Below are positions 26,401-34,026 of a DNA stretch of 64,000 nucleotides, in pieces. The first letter of the stretch is position 1; every line of letters begins with the position of its first letter. This DNA comes from JABDMH01 sp965223215. GTDB lineage: Bacteria; Bacteroidota; Bacteroidia; Chitinophagales; Saprospiraceae. Below the pieces are notes generated by a model. It ran no database searches and was not told the origin of the DNA. It was given only the letters and a program-made list of their open reading frames with translations. The DNA is taken from NCBI GenBank assembly GCA_965223215.1, contig CBDCVZ010000010.1:3844001-3908000 (forward strand), in the 5' to 3' direction. Both the position numbers and the translations under genes were made by a program.

Positions 26401-28445
26401 GGTACTATGATAAAGTATTTAAAATAGTCGGAGGTGACGAAGGCTGCTACAAAATTATTCGCACCTGGTGTTTTGGAGATTGGTGTGTGTTAGATGGTAC
26501 TCCTTCAGATTATGGATGGTGGTTTGATGAATATTACGAGGGCAAGTTGATTAAATGTGTCCAGAAAATCGTGTTGATCGACACCACGCCACCCGTATGC
26601 ACCATAAATATTCCCGACACCATCGAGGCGAATGGATGTTACTACAACCTCAAAGGTGAGGTGGAAGCGGATGATCTTTGTGGTTTACTTGAATTCAGCT
26701 GGGAACTGCGGGATGACAAGACGGATGAACTCATCGCCTTCGAGGTTGGTCAGTTAAACACCGAAGTATCAGATGTTATCCAGGTAGATGCAAACGATTT
26801 GGAACCAGGCATTTATAACATCAAGGTCGTATTAAAAGATGATTGTCAGAATGAAAGTATCTGCAAAAAAGTCTTTGAAATTCTGGCAAAGAAAAAGCCC
26901 GCTCCTGTTTGCATTTCAAGTTTGACTCTCGAGCTCACCCCGATGGATGGTGATGGCGATGGTGTCATCGACACTGCGATGGGTACGGTCTGGGCGTCCG
27001 AATTTAACGTCAGTAGCAGTGCGGCATGTGGCAGCGATTCGCTGGCTCTAGAATTTCGTCTGGACCGGGCTGAGGGAGATGCAATTTTGCCACCAGATAG
27101 TGCTGATCAATTGACATTTGGCTGTGCTGATCTCGGGCCCCAAGTGGTCAGAATGTACGTTATCGATGAAAGTGGCACCTGGGACTATTGTGAGGTAATT
27201 CTCATTGTGCAAGACAATGGCGGTGGCTGTAATGCAGTGGGTACCGGATCTGGCGTCATCAATGGGATCATCGCGAACGAATTCCAAAAAATAGTCCAAA
27301 ATGTAGATGTCAGCCTTGAAAGCGAAACGGGGGTTAAAATTGATGTGAGACAAGGAGTGATTGGAACTTACGATTTTAAAATGGCTACGGGTAATAAGGG
27401 CTATGTCATTCCCTACAAAAACACCAATCACATCAATGGCGTCAGTACGCGCGATATGATCAATATCCAACGTCACATTTTGGGTCTGGACATGCTTGAT
27501 TCGTGGTATCAAGAAAAGGCGGCAGATGTTAATGCAGATGGTAGAGTCTCGGCAGGAGACATTATCCAGATGCGAAAATTGATACTCGGCATGACCGACG
27601 TCTTCCCTGATAATACCAGTTGGCGCTTCTTTAATAAAGTCGATAACAAGGAACAATATCACATCAATCCAATGCTGGAACGCATGCGTATCGACTTTGT
27701 CGCGGTTAAGACTGGAGATACCAATGGAGATCATGATCCTGCCCTGGCTGCACCAAGGTCTAATCAGACTTTGCGTCTGCAAACGAGGGATCAGATCATT
27801 ACAGCTGGAACTTCCATCCGAATGCCGATATCTGTTCACTCAATGCAAGGCATAGAGGGCTATCAGTTTACCCTTCTTTCCGATCCAAAGGTAATACACC
27901 TAGAGGGGGTTGAAATCCATTCTAATTCTGATTTGAGGTTAGAAGATTTTAACCAATCTGCCTTGGATCAGGGATGGATTACAACTGCTTGGTTTAATCG
28001 AACCGACAAAACCGTAGGAGAAGAAGACATGCAACTGTTTAGTGTAAGAGTCACGGCCCAGCAAGATCTAAGGCTCAGTGATGTCATTACTATTGGAAGT
28101 AAGATTACCACTGCTGAGGCCTATAATGATGAAGGCATGACGTTGGATGTCTCGCTTGAGTTCTTGAAGAATCCAGGTGGTAACTTAAAACTCTATCAAA
28201 ACCGGCCTAATCCATTTAAATCTGAGACAATCATTGGATTTGAGGTTCCTGAACAGACCCATGCACGGCTCACCATTTTTGATGTGGCAGGTCGTCAGGT
28301 CGATTTAATAGAAGGTCAGGTAGCCAAAGGTTATCACGAATGGAAAGTCAAGAATTTTGATTTACCAGCAAGCGGAGTGCTGTACTACAAACTAGAAACC
28401 GATTCACAATCCGAAGTAAAGAAAATGATTCTCATGGATCATTAA
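20493..28445 (+). CDS. Giant multidomain cysteine-rich secreted protein with T9SS sorting domain
   Basis: A 2650-residue surface or secreted protein. Order by approximate residue: signal peptide 1-27; SdrD-B-like domain 28-105 (FNDANNNGIRDNDED); a propeller-like region about 130-330; malectin-like carbohydrate-binding domain 343-510 (RCINVGG, VTLHLTEPF); continuation to about 790; second SdrD-B-like domain 805-930 (VGNYVWCDANANGIQD); Ig/HYR-like and cysteine-rich repeats 930-2150; dockerin-like calcium repeats 2316-2380 (DVNADGRVSAGD); cohesin-like beta domain about 2435-2555; T9SS type A sorting domain 2565-2650 (LYQNRPNPFKSETIIGF, VLYYKLET). It should be exported by Sec, then by the T9SS, with removal of the C-terminal domain. 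No enzyme active site is recognised; an adhesive or matrix role is inferred. Confidence 0.9.
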   Translation: MNTYSGRRVWLFVLPFLVCFGTVSLANITVKTFNDANNNGIRDNDEDLISGLAVTGYDELGNSFDFLDDGAGTHTLDVVPTRLRIHVTGYDGIDRLQGVAGPTSIFFANDGASIDVPVRVNAGLDLDEMTIVIPCYEKGAASTRTDRAGIVSFPYSADGVAQQYGGTAPNPNVDATIAEVGSTWGIAYQRDRERVFASTILKRHVDLGPVGMGAVYTLDYSAGQPQLGHFDLHGYTPSVGPAIDLGSIKREIIDGVVDETTPYGLSTVEELIDRASYDVDAFDKVGKTAYGDIDITEDGKQLWLVNLHQRSLIQLDVSGQEVEVTRDALKHYLIDEIPNGPDIDFRYRRCINVGGNTNKRGAEAFTDANKVAWDRNKYDNGGKGDIDDFTVQNTMNVNEETTEAHLYQTWRRGSQFSYNIPIPKEEKYTVTLHLTEPFKHAVGDRKFDVVAEGKTVLDNFDIVAEAGGHHKAMTVQFEIEATGPTLDLDFLSEFGNKVKEAVLQGIVVEGESLTTSGVLRPWALHFHKGRGYLGLTSDGSYTQSRDHLFGYIVSFDPNNIAAGFKSELSFPLSYPRERSSNAGEPGPEALRTASWLPWINEWEQAHIPLDDDLSVQNGLLCSYPQALISDINFTEKGDIAIALMDRWAHQTGYLNYSTILGNTTFIIGYASGDLLKAFKQGDSYILEMENFDDGVFFRDDDGPSYDGEFFYFDGFNVRDVAQHGETITGGSGVLKGTKEVVITVHNPSPTELEHFQYSGVFTQGIDFYSTEDGSITHSYLFVDQYIQGKANGLGDVEFAIAPPLVEVGNYVWCDANANGIQDPIEFGLPGIELSLRDKENALAELQTTTTGSDGEYVFTGLAPDHCYEIWIDIDQLTALGFSGMTGPLQQGMDSLIDSDADPNMRPGLAVAMFCTDADGNNRHDIDFGFGGPSALDAIKFACEGAGGCTTFDLSTVDICVDTSGSNTVRYYPTFNDADSMIMANEISGTIDVCMGDTMLYARVMRPTDPMCYSIARVTLQEINLAPTPPAFNVVICPSPTPPTFFDVLTYLQNQGFRGDASTELFSDFAMMMPIANPVAISSFPTTIYFDDTVGIPGCGISGSIVFDSLPAATVDAGSDAEICGLECVDLTTLGATFDANGSGSTMAAWSTSGSGTFVDDNSFLGARLYCPDSADMLAGEVILRLAVTDDACGRTIMDSMRVMIMSSEPMFLPDPVLDTIDCTHPFVSEQLNNDTFPKCQLVVNCGDTINARVIDYDFDKFPCTEDIVKRIIRTQRVIYGKQEYFCTDTIYVRGLNFDEFMCPPERDTVYCHSGYKVDEYGHPHPDETGVPTAGGIPLWPQPDKACEILVIYKDYPFDGSLCPELIRREWHIKNNCSGRYDTCYQWLMIADTLGPYLEKDLGKLVVADSGTFVGIEKPVIFVPTSSHDCEAHTYIPSVMAEDTCSDVKMVKARIENIGSAVLTYNPDTDRWETHEVFKIPRTDAPIPVIYEALDFCHNITRDTCYFFVKDFTKPVTVCDKGINVTMSDTMVWLPAEVFDEGSWDNCGISLLLARRSDWATACGVNLCDTFQTYCYTEHHDSLYCPVLEVDKHLNPVEAHYAKTLQWLCEDDQDCSDLIIGGWWYDLIKQTTLECIDHPYPVDQKYFEQILKDPTLTCYYDMSVGDICEKMGFNFNSNLPEFAAPFFGESDFTEIDVMKQIGGGWSKEVPFCCEDACQNVMVEVLAMDYWCNWSKCWTYVYVEDKTPPKVVCDLFDVNITCTSYKQFYEDAVNQALAGDFTDLDSLLGGYDKVAYDEYDNLPEKEEYIYYNVLCDSVLVEKDSLLYDEHEGYIWKTYSHYEAVYDTMEVKRFHGQVADDCGLICVQEIPWIKIDECGNGYIKRTFKFIGQCIVDETGHKIDTITRYQTIWINSDCDIQKSMFKIPEDQLLVDCGIVYDEDGSGNAAGMAHPDRTGWPEYIFDDDCKQIGIGYYDKVFKIVGGDEGCYKIIRTWCFGDWCVLDGTPSDYGWWFDEYYEGKLIKCVQKIVLIDTTPPVCTINIPDTIEANGCYYNLKGEVEADDLCGLLEFSWELRDDKTDELIAFEVGQLNTEVSDVIQVDANDLEPGIYNIKVVLKDDCQNESICKKVFEILAKKKPAPVCISSLTLELTPMDGDGDGVIDTAMGTVWASEFNVSSSAACGSDSLALEFRLDRAEGDAILPPDSADQLTFGCADLGPQVVRMYVIDESGTWDYCEVILIVQDNGGGCNAVGTGSGVINGIIANEFQKIVQNVDVSLESETGVKIDVRQGVIGTYDFKMATGNKGYVIPYKNTNHINGVSTRDMINIQRHILGLDMLDSWYQEKAADVNADGRVSAGDIIQMRKLILGMTDVFPDNTSWRFFNKVDNKEQYHINPMLERMRIDFVAVKTGDTNGDHDPALAAPRSNQTLRLQTRDQIITAGTSIRMPISVHSMQGIEGYQFTLLSDPKVIHLEGVEIHSNSDLRLEDFNQSALDQGWITTAWFNRTDKTVGEEDMQLFSVRVTAQQDLRLSDVITIGSKITTAEAYNDEGMTLDVSLEFLKNPGGNLKLYQNRPNPFKSETIIGFEVPEQTHARLTIFDVAGRQVDLIEGQVAKGYHEWKVKNFDLPASGVLYYKLETDSQSEVKKMILMDH

Positions 28446-28475
28446 GACTTTGTTCAAGGTGATTAGTTTTGGGAA

Positions 28476-28512
28476 AGCAGGTTCCGAGTATTCGGGACCT
28501 GCTCCTTTTTTT
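28476..28512 (+). terminator. Intrinsic terminator of the giant secreted protein gene
   Basis: A 12-bp stem (AGCAGGTTCCGA paired with TCGGGACCTGCT, one T-G pair) with a GTAT loop is followed by CCTTTTTTT. It starts 31 bases after the stop codon, which is ideal for rho-independent termination. Confidence 0.92.
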
Positions 28513-28715
28513 GAGCTGTATGCGTTTAGTCAGAAGTTGAGACTGGCAAACATTGCATCTTGCTGATAGCCCAAATCTCCGCCAGCAAAATTTGCTCTTC
28601 AATTACTCGATTAGATCTACCGTGGTCTGATCAAAGCACACCGCGTCTACGGGTAGGACCTCACTAAAAATAAATTGCTACCTTATCAAAAAGGGATGTG
28701 TAAAAAGCATACTCC

Positions 28716-28734
28716 TATTTTATTAAATAAAATA
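28716..28734. repeat. AT-rich inverted repeat, possible operator
   Basis: TATTTTAT and ATAAAATA form a perfect 8-bp dyad around TAA, ending 13 bases before the start codon of the oxidoreductase gene. The position fits a repressor site, but AT-rich dyads also arise by chance. Confidence 0.3.
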
Positions 28735-28747
28735 CTTCTATTTACCA

Positions 28748-29734
28748 ATGACTATTGGCATCTTGGGTTTGGGTCGCATCGGACTATTATTTTCACAGGT
28801 TTTGATGGATCGAAATCCCGATCTGCATCTAGTGGGATATGCTCCCACTCCACGAGATCGATATCAGACCTTGATCAATCGCTGGCAATTTACCTTTGAA
28901 ACTGATTGGGGGAAATTCACCCATTATCCCTTAGATGGCTATCTTATTGCTTCACCCTCAGATACCCATTATGATTACATAAATCAGCTGGTATTTAAGG
29001 GAAAACCCATCTTCTGTGAAAAGCCCCTTGATCTTTCCCTAGAGCGCATTGAAAGGATTCAGCGGCTGGTTGAGGCCTATGATGCTACACTGACGGTGGG
29101 ATTTAATCGCAGATTTGATCCCGACGTTGTACAGTTAAAAAAGGAAATTGATGCAGGTCGCATCGGGATTCCGCACATTGTTAGAATGACGAGTCGTGAT
29201 TCATCACCCCCTTCGCTAGAGTTTGTGAAGTCATCCGGAGGTATCTTTCTCGATCAGGTAATTCACGACTATGATCTGATAAGGTTCCTTCTTGAAGCCG
29301 ATCCAGTGTCCATCTTTGCTGAGGCATCGGTGCTCGTAGATTCACAAATTGAAGCGCTGGATGACTTTGACACAGCGGTTAGTACTTTAAGATTTGACAA
29401 TGGTTGTTTGGCCACGATCGATAATAGTCGCAAAGCTGTTTATGGATACGATCAGCGAATTGAAGTGTTTGGATCAGAAGGCATGGTGTCTACCCGAAAT
29501 CAACGACCTCAATCGGTGGTGGTACACACCAAAATAGGTAGTCAAATGCATCCCTACAAAGACTTCTTTCTTGAGCGTTATGAGCGGTCATATGAATTGG
29601 AAATGGAAAACTTTCTTGCCCTTTGTGCTGGAAAAACAGCTCGGGTGGTCGATATCAACGATGCTTGGATGGCCACAAAAATTGCAGTTGCAGCCGGAGA
29701 GTCCGTCCGAACGAAATCACCCATTGAGATTTGA
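28748..29734 (+). CDS. Gfo/Idh/MocA family oxidoreductase, inositol 2-dehydrogenase-like
   Basis: A 328-residue NAD(P)-dependent dehydrogenase. The Rossmann fold starts with GILGLGRIG; CEKPLDLS near residue 95 holds the EKP motif. GFNRRFDP and the segment SSGGIFLDQVIHDYD (conserved Asp and His, proton relay) are characteristic of myo-inositol dehydrogenases (IolG). No other inositol catabolism gene is present, so the substrate is uncertain. The stop codon lies 1 base before the GTG of the next gene, which indicates translational coupling. Confidence 0.85.
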   Translation: MTIGILGLGRIGLLFSQVLMDRNPDLHLVGYAPTPRDRYQTLINRWQFTFETDWGKFTHYPLDGYLIASPSDTHYDYINQLVFKGKPIFCEKPLDLSLERIERIQRLVEAYDATLTVGFNRRFDPDVVQLKKEIDAGRIGIPHIVRMTSRDSSPPSLEFVKSSGGIFLDQVIHDYDLIRFLLEADPVSIFAEASVLVDSQIEALDDFDTAVSTLRFDNGCLATIDNSRKAVYGYDQRIEVFGSEGMVSTRNQRPQSVVVHTKIGSQMHPYKDFFLERYERSYELEMENFLALCAGKTARVVDINDAWMATKIAVAAGESVRTKSPIEI

Positions 29735-29735
29735 A

Positions 29736-30947
29736 GTGCGCAAGGTCGCTCACTGGTGTCTACTTTTGCCTTTAATTTTTGCATTTCCTCTCCACCTATT
29801 TGCTCAATTTATAGACAGCCTTCCACCATACGATCTTAAGTTTTCACATCAAATTGAATCAGCATTAAATGGTAACGAGCTTTCGATATCAAAAGCCGCC
29901 TATTATTATACCTACATTGGTGAGTATGGCCGCGCCCTAGAAACATTAGAGGTTGGTTTTCGCTGGGGGTTGGATACGATGGTCATCGACCCACGGTTGA
30001 TAAAACTTGCCCCGGCGATACCCTACCTTACCAAGCGCCTAAGCGAAGAACGACTGATTATCGTGAGCGAAGCACATCAAAAGCCACAACATCGTTTGTT
30101 CACCAAGCAGCTGGCTCTTTCTCTGGCGAAGTCTGGCTTTAGACACCTGGGTTTGGAAGCACTCACTAATATGCCAGGATACCGAGATAGTCTGTTGAAT
30201 CAACGTGGTTATCCGCTTAATTCACCATACACTGGCACGTACACCCGTGAACCCCTGATGGCCGATTTACTGCGTGAGACCATGCTGGCTGGCTATGAAG
30301 TTTTTGGCATTGATAAAAATCGGTTGTCGATCGAGAGAGATACTCAGATGGCCACCAACATCATAGCTTACTTAGATGAACACCCACATGAAAAAGTCAT
30401 CGCTCATGTGGGCTGGTATCATGCAGTCGAATCAGATTTTCCAAAAAGGAAAAATGCAAAATGGATGGCGCATCTGATCCGTGAACTCTCAGACTATGAT
30501 CCCTTGACGATCTACCAAGATGTATTTTCTGAAAAATACCTGGAAAAAGAATTTTCGCTCTACACAAATTTAGATGCAGAAGAGATTTCTGTGGTCTTAG
30601 ATATGAACGAACAGCCTTTGCGACTGCCAGCTTCAGCGAATCATTTTGATATTCATGTTTTTCACCCCCGAACATCTTTCATGGAAGGTCGACCAAATTG
30701 GCTTTATGAACCCAATCGGCACAAGGTTTATATTCCAAAAGACCTTATTGAAGCAACTTATCCAATCATCATCCGGGCCGTACTAAAGAAAGAATTTCCC
30801 GAGGGGGTGCCATTGGACATCATCGAGATTAGACATCGGTTCATCCGCAAACCCTTACTACTCAATCCTGGAAATTACAAAATTAAAATCATCGGATCGT
30901 CAGGTCAAAGTCAATGGTTGGATTGGCGGGTGACCAATGAACCATAG
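29736..30947 (+). CDS. Secreted ChaN/EreA-like protein of unknown function
   Basis: A 403-residue protein. A GTG at 29736 begins a good signal peptide (RKVAHWCLLLPLIFAFP..., cleavage near FAQ|F); the frame is open upstream inside the oxidoreductase gene but lacks an export signal. The central region (IIVSEAHQKPQHR, FRHLGLEALTN, SIERDTQMATNII, VIAHVGWYHAVES) resembles the EreA/ChaN/TIKI superfamily, in which paired His and Glu residues bind metal or haem. The similarity is weak. A TTG at 29724 is an alternative start. It converges with the coxE-like gene 8 bases downstream. Confidence 0.6.
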   Translation: MRKVAHWCLLLPLIFAFPLHLFAQFIDSLPPYDLKFSHQIESALNGNELSISKAAYYYTYIGEYGRALETLEVGFRWGLDTMVIDPRLIKLAPAIPYLTKRLSEERLIIVSEAHQKPQHRLFTKQLALSLAKSGFRHLGLEALTNMPGYRDSLLNQRGYPLNSPYTGTYTREPLMADLLRETMLAGYEVFGIDKNRLSIERDTQMATNIIAYLDEHPHEKVIAHVGWYHAVESDFPKRKNAKWMAHLIRELSDYDPLTIYQDVFSEKYLEKEFSLYTNLDAEEISVVLDMNEQPLRLPASANHFDIHVFHPRTSFMEGRPNWLYEPNRHKVYIPKDLIEATYPIIIRAVLKKEFPEGVPLDIIEIRHRFIRKPLLLNPGNYKIKIIGSSGQSQWLDWRVTNEP

Positions 30948-30955
30948 ATGTACAC

Positions 30956-32134
30956 TTAAAGCACCAATTCTTCATCTTCATTCAATTTGAACATCGGACC
31001 TGCACTTCTTGACAATCTTTTTCTCAAGGCAACCAAGGTTTCAAGATTGTAACATGGTGCCAAGAGATCAATGAAGGGCTTTACTACCTGCATCCCCACG
31101 ACCTTAGCTGCAGCAGAATTCTTTAAAACGGGATTTAACCAGATGATTTGGCCAGCAATTTTCTTGAGGGTATGCATTGAATGCTTCAGCAGACTCAATT
31201 CGCCGGTATCCCATGCATCACTAAAGATGATGATCTTAGTATGCCGATCTAGCCATTTTGGCCGCTCATCCAGAAACTGAGCAATGCTCGCACCAATGCG
31301 TGTGCCTCCAGACCAAAGTCCAGGAATGGCTTCAAACCCTGCCGTAATTTCATCCCAGGAATTTCGCCCCTGTTGGCCCAGTCGATATAAATGTGTATTA
31401 AAAACAAAGGTCTGCTGATAAGTAAATCCACGATGTAAGTGATAAATAAATAATCGAAGAAATTCAGCGTAGAGCTGCATGCTTCGGCTTACATCACAGA
31501 GTAAAATCAACTTCGTTTTTATTTTAGGACGGTACAAATAGGGTAACTTAATCAATTCATCACCATGAAAAAATCGATTTCTTGCCAATAAAGCTAGATC
31601 AATTTCGCCCCTTCTCGGATGGTGTTTTTTTCTATGTTTCTTTTGTATAAGGAGCGCACGCACCAACGATTTGATGGCCATCTGCAACTCATCACTCTGG
31701 TCCAGGTCGTAAATTGATAAATCGGCAAAGTCGTCGGATACACTCCCACTATAAAATGGCACATCTAATGTCTCTGCATTTGCCTTGTATAACCAATTTT
31801 TGATGTGCTGAATTTGTCGCACTCTCGGTTCACGGTCCTTTCTCTTCCTACCTTGATTCGCCTTTGGCAGCTCTTTGATCTTTGAATTAACTCCTCGCTG
31901 GTGCTCCTTGATGAAATTAAAGTAGTGTTCTTCGAAATCGATCCACTCCTTCTTAGAACTACTAAAAACTGTTTTGAGCATCGAGATAAATTCTGCCCGC
32001 TCACCCAAATTAATTTTTACCAATCCGTTCATGGCTGCAGCAACATCCTCGATACCCACGGCATAAGAGTGCTCGCGGAGATAATTTGCAAAAGCTGTCA
32101 ATTGTTCAAAAAATGACCGATGCCGTGAAAGCAT
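30956..32134 (-). CDS. coxE: VWA-domain protein, CoxE-like
   Basis: A 392-residue protein with an N-terminal helical domain and a C-terminal von Willebrand factor A domain. The MIDAS motif DVSRSM (DxSxS) is near residue 217, followed by SGGTRIGASI and IIIFSDAWDTG. CoxE works with the AAA ATPase CoxD in assembling the Mo-Cu-S or related site of CO dehydrogenase family enzymes. It lies 8 bases downstream of the coxD-like gene on the same strand. The symbol follows family and context, not proven function. Confidence 0.82.
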   Translation of the reverse strand: MLSRHRSFFEQLTAFANYLREHSYAVGIEDVAAAMNGLVKINLGERAEFISMLKTVFSSSKKEWIDFEEHYFNFIKEHQRGVNSKIKELPKANQGRKRKDREPRVRQIQHIKNWLYKANAETLDVPFYSGSVSDDFADLSIYDLDQSDELQMAIKSLVRALLIQKKHRKKHHPRRGEIDLALLARNRFFHGDELIKLPYLYRPKIKTKLILLCDVSRSMQLYAEFLRLFIYHLHRGFTYQQTFVFNTHLYRLGQQGRNSWDEITAGFEAIPGLWSGGTRIGASIAQFLDERPKWLDRHTKIIIFSDAWDTGELSLLKHSMHTLKKIAGQIIWLNPVLKNSAAAKVVGMQVVKPFIDLLAPCYNLETLVALRKRLSRSAGPMFKLNEDEELVL

Positions 32135-32142
32135 TTTATAAC

Positions 32143-33036
32143 CTATTCAATTTTTGATTGAACTCCGGTTTTCTCTAGCAAATCTGAAAGCGACATTTGC
32201 ACAGATCTTTTATCTCGCCAATCCTTAAGCACTAATCCCAGGCTTGACTCGATGATCTCCCGATCGAGATCTTCGACATATAGATTCGCAAGCGCTTGAG
32301 CCCAATCGAGGGTCTCTGCGACACCCGGCAACTTTTGCAATCGCTCCTCTCTTAGGTGCATCATAAATCGACAGATTTGATGTACGAGTTTTTCATGAAT
32401 TCCCGGCACTTTAGATTTAACGATGGCAACTTCTTTGTCAAAGGAAGGATAGTCGATATAGAGATACATGCAGCGTCGGCGCAGCGCATCAGAGAGTTCA
32501 CGAGTAGCATTACTGGTCAGTATTACCATAGGTTTAGTCTTGGCTTTCAGGGTGCCTAATTCGGGGACGCTAATCTGCCAGTCAGACAGCACTTCTAATA
32601 AGAAGCTTTCAAATTCCTCATCAGAACGATCAACCTCATCGATGAGCAAAACGGTTTTCCTTTCAGACATAATCGCCCTCATGATTGGTCGCTGCAGAAG
32701 AAATCGATCCGCGAAAAGATCCGATTCTCTAATCTGCCCTGCACCATCAAGTTGTTCAGTCATTTTCAGGTAAAGCAGCTGATGTTGATAGTTCCACTGA
32801 TAAAGTGCTTGGCTGGCATCAATCCCTTCATAGCATTGTAGTCGAATCAATTCTGTCTCAAATAGCTTAGCCATTACTTTGGCCACTTCTGTTTTCCCAA
32901 CGCCAGCTGGCCCTTCAATAAGGAGGGGTTTCTCCAATGAATTGGAAATATGAACCGCCATAGTGACATCAGGATCTGTGAAATAAGATGCCTCGGCCAA
33001 TTGTCGATCAATTTCTTTAAGATTTTTACCAATCAT
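32143..33036 (-). CDS. coxD: MoxR-type AAA ATPase, CoxD-like
   Basis: A 297-residue AAA+ ATPase. The Walker A GPAGVGKT is at residues 42-49, Walker B LLIDEVDRSDEEFE near 136, sensor 1 ILTSNATRELSD near 173, and an arginine cluster RRRC follows. CoxD is an ATP-dependent chaperone needed for sulfur and copper insertion into CO dehydrogenase; related proteins serve other molybdenum hydroxylases. It is followed by coxE and preceded by the hairpin separating it from coxM. Confidence 0.85.
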   Translation of the reverse strand: MIGKNLKEIDRQLAEASYFTDPDVTMAVHISNSLEKPLLIEGPAGVGKTEVAKVMAKLFETELIRLQCYEGIDASQALYQWNYQHQLLYLKMTEQLDGAGQIRESDLFADRFLLQRPIMRAIMSERKTVLLIDEVDRSDEEFESFLLEVLSDWQISVPELGTLKAKTKPMVILTSNATRELSDALRRRCMYLYIDYPSFDKEVAIVKSKVPGIHEKLVHQICRFMMHLREERLQKLPGVAETLDWAQALANLYVEDLDREIIESSLGLVLKDWRDKRSVQMSLSDLLEKTGVQSKIE

Positions 33037-33044
33037 CGTTCATT

Positions 33045-33089
33045 TAAAAGAAAAGAAATGGAGCGTCTCAACGATTGAAACGCTCCATT
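33045..33089 (-). terminator. Hairpin terminator or attenuator between coxM and coxD
   Basis: Read on the minus strand, a 10-bp stem (AATGGAGCGT with ACGCTCCATT) is extended by an inner TCAA/TTGA stem around a 3-base loop, with one mismatch. It is followed by TTTCTTTTCTTTT. It lies 25 bases after the coxM stop and 20 bases before the coxD ATG, so it should end or reduce transcription out of coxS-L-M. Confidence 0.8.
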
Positions 33090-33113
33090 GTTTATTAAAA
33101 TAAAATTTTGGGC

Positions 33114-33956
33114 TTACGATAGCGCGGCAGATAACGCACGGTCTAACATTACTCCAGCAAGATGCTTACGATATGTCTCTGAGGCAAAATGATCGCTCAT
33201 CACATATACGGAGTCATCACGACTGCTGACGGTAGCCTCGATAGTATTATTAGACAAAACCTGCCCTTTTAAAGCCGAAGAGGCGCTTTTATCAACATAG
33301 GGAGAATCAGAAACCCCGGTGTAAGCCACGGTAGCATGATCCACCTGATTGCCATTTAATTTCATACATACTGCACATCCCACGAGGGCAAACCTTGAGG
33401 CAGGTTGGACAAATTTTTCATACCGACAATAGTATCCCGCTTTGCTCGCTACGTTGATCGCCGTGATCACCTCTTGTTCCCCTAAAGCCGTACTGTACAT
33501 TCCGGTAAAAAAGTCACTCGCTGCGACCTCACGAGTACCACTACTACTTTGGATGACTACTGTAGCATCACAGGCCAAAAGGGCCGCTGGCCAGTCAGCA
33601 GCAGGATCAGCATGGGCAATACTTCCGCCGATCGTGCCCATGTTCCGAACCTGAATGTCTCCGATCTTACCAGCCACCATCGAAAACAGACCAGCATGTT
33701 CTTTTACCAAATCTGAACTTGCGATAGATTGATGTGTGGCACCTGCGCCGATAGAGAGAACATCTCCGCTCAACTCAATTTTCTTAAGCGACTCGATTTT
33801 AGATATGTCCACCAATGTATCGGCTGTATAAAGCCTCAGTTTCATAGCAGGCAAAAGACTGTGACCTCCCGCAAGCAATTTCGCATCGCCTGTAAGTGCT
33901 GCAAGTGCTTCATCAACAGACTGAGCTTTTTTATAGTCGAAATTTGTTGAAATCAT
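33114..33956 (-). CDS. coxM: FAD-binding medium subunit of a CO dehydrogenase/xanthine dehydrogenase family enzyme
   Basis: A 280-residue flavoprotein subunit. The FAD-binding motifs are visible: AKLLAGGHSLLPAMKLR near residue 30 and TIGGSIAHADPAADWPAALLAC near 108. The C-terminal domain ends before residue 280, typical of CoxM/CutM. It should pass electrons from the 2Fe-2S subunit to the acceptor. It lies 70 bases after the large subunit gene and completes a small-large-medium gene order. Confidence 0.92.
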   Translation of the reverse strand: MISTNFDYKKAQSVDEALAALTGDAKLLAGGHSLLPAMKLRLYTADTLVDISKIESLKKIELSGDVLSIGAGATHQSIASSDLVKEHAGLFSMVAGKIGDIQVRNMGTIGGSIAHADPAADWPAALLACDATVVIQSSSGTREVAASDFFTGMYSTALGEQEVITAINVASKAGYYCRYEKFVQPASRFALVGCAVCMKLNGNQVDHATVAYTGVSDSPYVDKSASSALKGQVLSNNTIEATVSSRDDSVYVMSDHFASETYRKHLAGVMLDRALSAALS

Positions 33957-34026
33957 CTGATTTTATTTTTGAACTTAATTTTTCTTCCCGGTGGGATTAT
34001 GAGAAAAGCCAAGTTTAGTTTAGAAT

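Larger units (their letters stand above)
28446..28747. other. 302-base gap with terminator and AT-rich dyad
   Basis: The left part holds the intrinsic terminator of the giant gene; the right end holds an AT-rich inverted repeat just upstream of the oxidoreductase start. Between them (about 28513-28715) I see no gene or structured element. Confidence 0.5.

Noticed and set aside
27048..27839. 263-codon antisense frame inside the giant gene
   Set aside because: It lies opposite the dockerin and cohesin-like part of a strongly supported frame, and its composition is what an antisense shadow would give.
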